DNA from: a virus
Length of the DNA: 31,390 nucleotides
Virus record (IMG/VR): IMGVR_UViG_3300017991_000299
Location: 1 to 31,390 of that record
Strand: one strand, 5' to 3'
This document shows positions 30,839 to 31,390 of the stretch, in pieces. The first letter of the stretch is position 1, and every line of letters starts with the position of its first letter. The translations under genes and the position numbers were made by a program. The notes under the pieces were generated by a model. That model saw only the letters and a program-made list of their open reading frames with translations, did no database searches and was not told the DNA's origin.

Positions 30839-31390
30839 ATGAAGTATATAGCAGTGGGGAAATTCTCGTTTAATTCATCGCCTGAAAATGTACCATTAAA
30901 TACACTGTTTGATGATGGTTTTAATAGTTTAGATTTTCATATTCATGCACCTCTGTTCCAGTCTATTCTAAATGGTTCAGATTGGCATGATACTGCATAC
31001 TACCAGCAGGTTCGTGAGAAATTAGAAGATGGCGTGCGTATTTATGGTATTGAACCACAAACTACTCATGTAGAAGATGAGTTAGACAAATGGTATCAAT
31101 CACGCGTTGAATTGTTCAACGATATTAAAGAAAATGGTTGTAAAATCCCTATAACTTATGTAAAGAAAGCAGATGTAAATGGTAATGTATATAATTGTAT
31201 GGATGACGGATATCATCGTTGTGGGATAGCAAAAGTTTTGGGGCAAGATAGTGTTCCATCGGTATGCTTAAATAAGGAGTTGTATGAGATCGCACAGCAA
31301 TTTTATGGAGGTGAGCAGAAATTATATCAGCCGATATATGGGGAGAGCTTACTATCCGCGTTGAGCGATTGGCAAGTAATTCGATCAGGA
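30839..31390 (+). CDS. ParB-like-motif protein, 3' end cut by window
   Basis: 184 residues are visible and the frame runs off the window. ATG 30839 has GAGG 10 bases upstream and overlaps the stop of a 14-codon frame (30798-30842) by ATGA. CMDDGYHRCGIAKVLGQDSVP (near residue 135) resembles the DG.HR...A..LG...VP motif of ParB/sulfiredoxin-fold proteins. The N-terminal half is unremarkable. A ParB-like nuclease/NTPase-type domain is likely; the biological role is unknown. Confidence 0.7.
   Translation, partial: MKYIAVGKFSFNSSPENVPLNTLFDDGFNSLDFHIHAPLFQSILNGSDWHDTAYYQQVREKLEDGVRIYGIEPQTTHVEDELDKWYQSRVELFNDIKENGCKIPITYVKKADVNGNVYNCMDDGYHRCGIAKVLGQDSVPSVCLNKELYEIAQQFYGGEQKLYQPIYGESLLSALSDWQVIRSG

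Noticed and set aside
30798-30842. 14-codon frame between the glycosyltransferase and the last gene
   Set aside because: No SD and no recognisable peptide; it may be a chance frame, although its stop overlaps the next ATG.
1-31390. tRNA, rRNA, insertion sequence, integrase or attachment site
   Set aside because: I looked for cloverleaf-type stems in gaps and for transposase or integrase motifs and saw none. A tRNAscan or profile search was not possible here.

Overview
The window looks like part of a tailed double-stranded DNA bacteriophage genome, most likely virulent. All genes I accept are on the plus strand, packed with ATGA/TAATG-type overlaps and strong AGGAGG Shine-Dalgarno (SD) sites. 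It carries both subunits of a packaging terminase, a phage-type replication and recombination set, and a thymidine-hypermodification operon. I see no integrase, repressor, ribosomal RNA, tRNA or CRISPR array. The SD sequences and the two sigma70-like promoters fit a bacterial host; the host itself cannot be named. Most of the window is fairly AT-rich with ATA/AGA-type codons, while the first ~3.5 kb is visibly richer in GC and CGN arginine codons.

Layout. Positions 1-965 hold the 3' part of an unknown gene, closed by a good intrinsic terminator (990-1031). An AT-rich, gene-free stretch of about 325 bases follows and ends in a near-consensus promoter (1281-1309). From 1357 to 8282 lie small unknown proteins, two of them with zinc-ribbon-like cysteine pairs, plus a probable sulfotransferase (5149-5763). 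A second copy of the same promoter lies at 5780-5808. Positions 8382-11784 hold an actin-like (ParM/Alp-type) ATPase, a small acidic partner candidate, a sigma-like factor and an acidic-repeat protein.

Positions 11840-16734 are a hypermodification operon: radical-SAM enzyme, 5-hydroxymethyl-dU DNA kinase-like P-loop protein, amino-acid:DNA transferase-like protein, fold-type-II PLP enzyme, DUF2284-like cysteine protein and a DUF1599/MazG-like protein. It runs directly into the replication block (16721-24386): a uracil-DNA-glycosylase/family A polymerase fusion, an FtsK/HerA-like motor, a two-helix membrane protein, a gp32-like SSB, a RecA/UvsX recombinase, a 5'-3' exonuclease and a PD-(D/E)XK nuclease. 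A probable small terminase follows. Then comes a methyltransferase-like / PLP enzyme / methyltransferase-like trio (25072-27441) that looks like a second modification cassette, a large terminase split into ATPase and nuclease genes, a second sigma-like factor, a GT4 glycosyltransferase, and a ParB-like-motif gene cut by the window end.

How the genes may work together. Hydroxymethyl-dU in replicated DNA (its synthase is not in this window) would be phosphorylated by the kinase, condensed with an amino acid by the transferase, and rearranged or decarboxylated by the radical-SAM and PLP enzymes before packaging by the terminase. The second PLP enzyme with two flanking methyltransferase-like paralogues is the best candidate for an undescribed extension of this pathway. 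A second recurrent theme is hairpins placed directly upstream of SD sites (3577, 5110, 8316, 11795, 21892, weakly 21005), most of them at the heads of gene groups.
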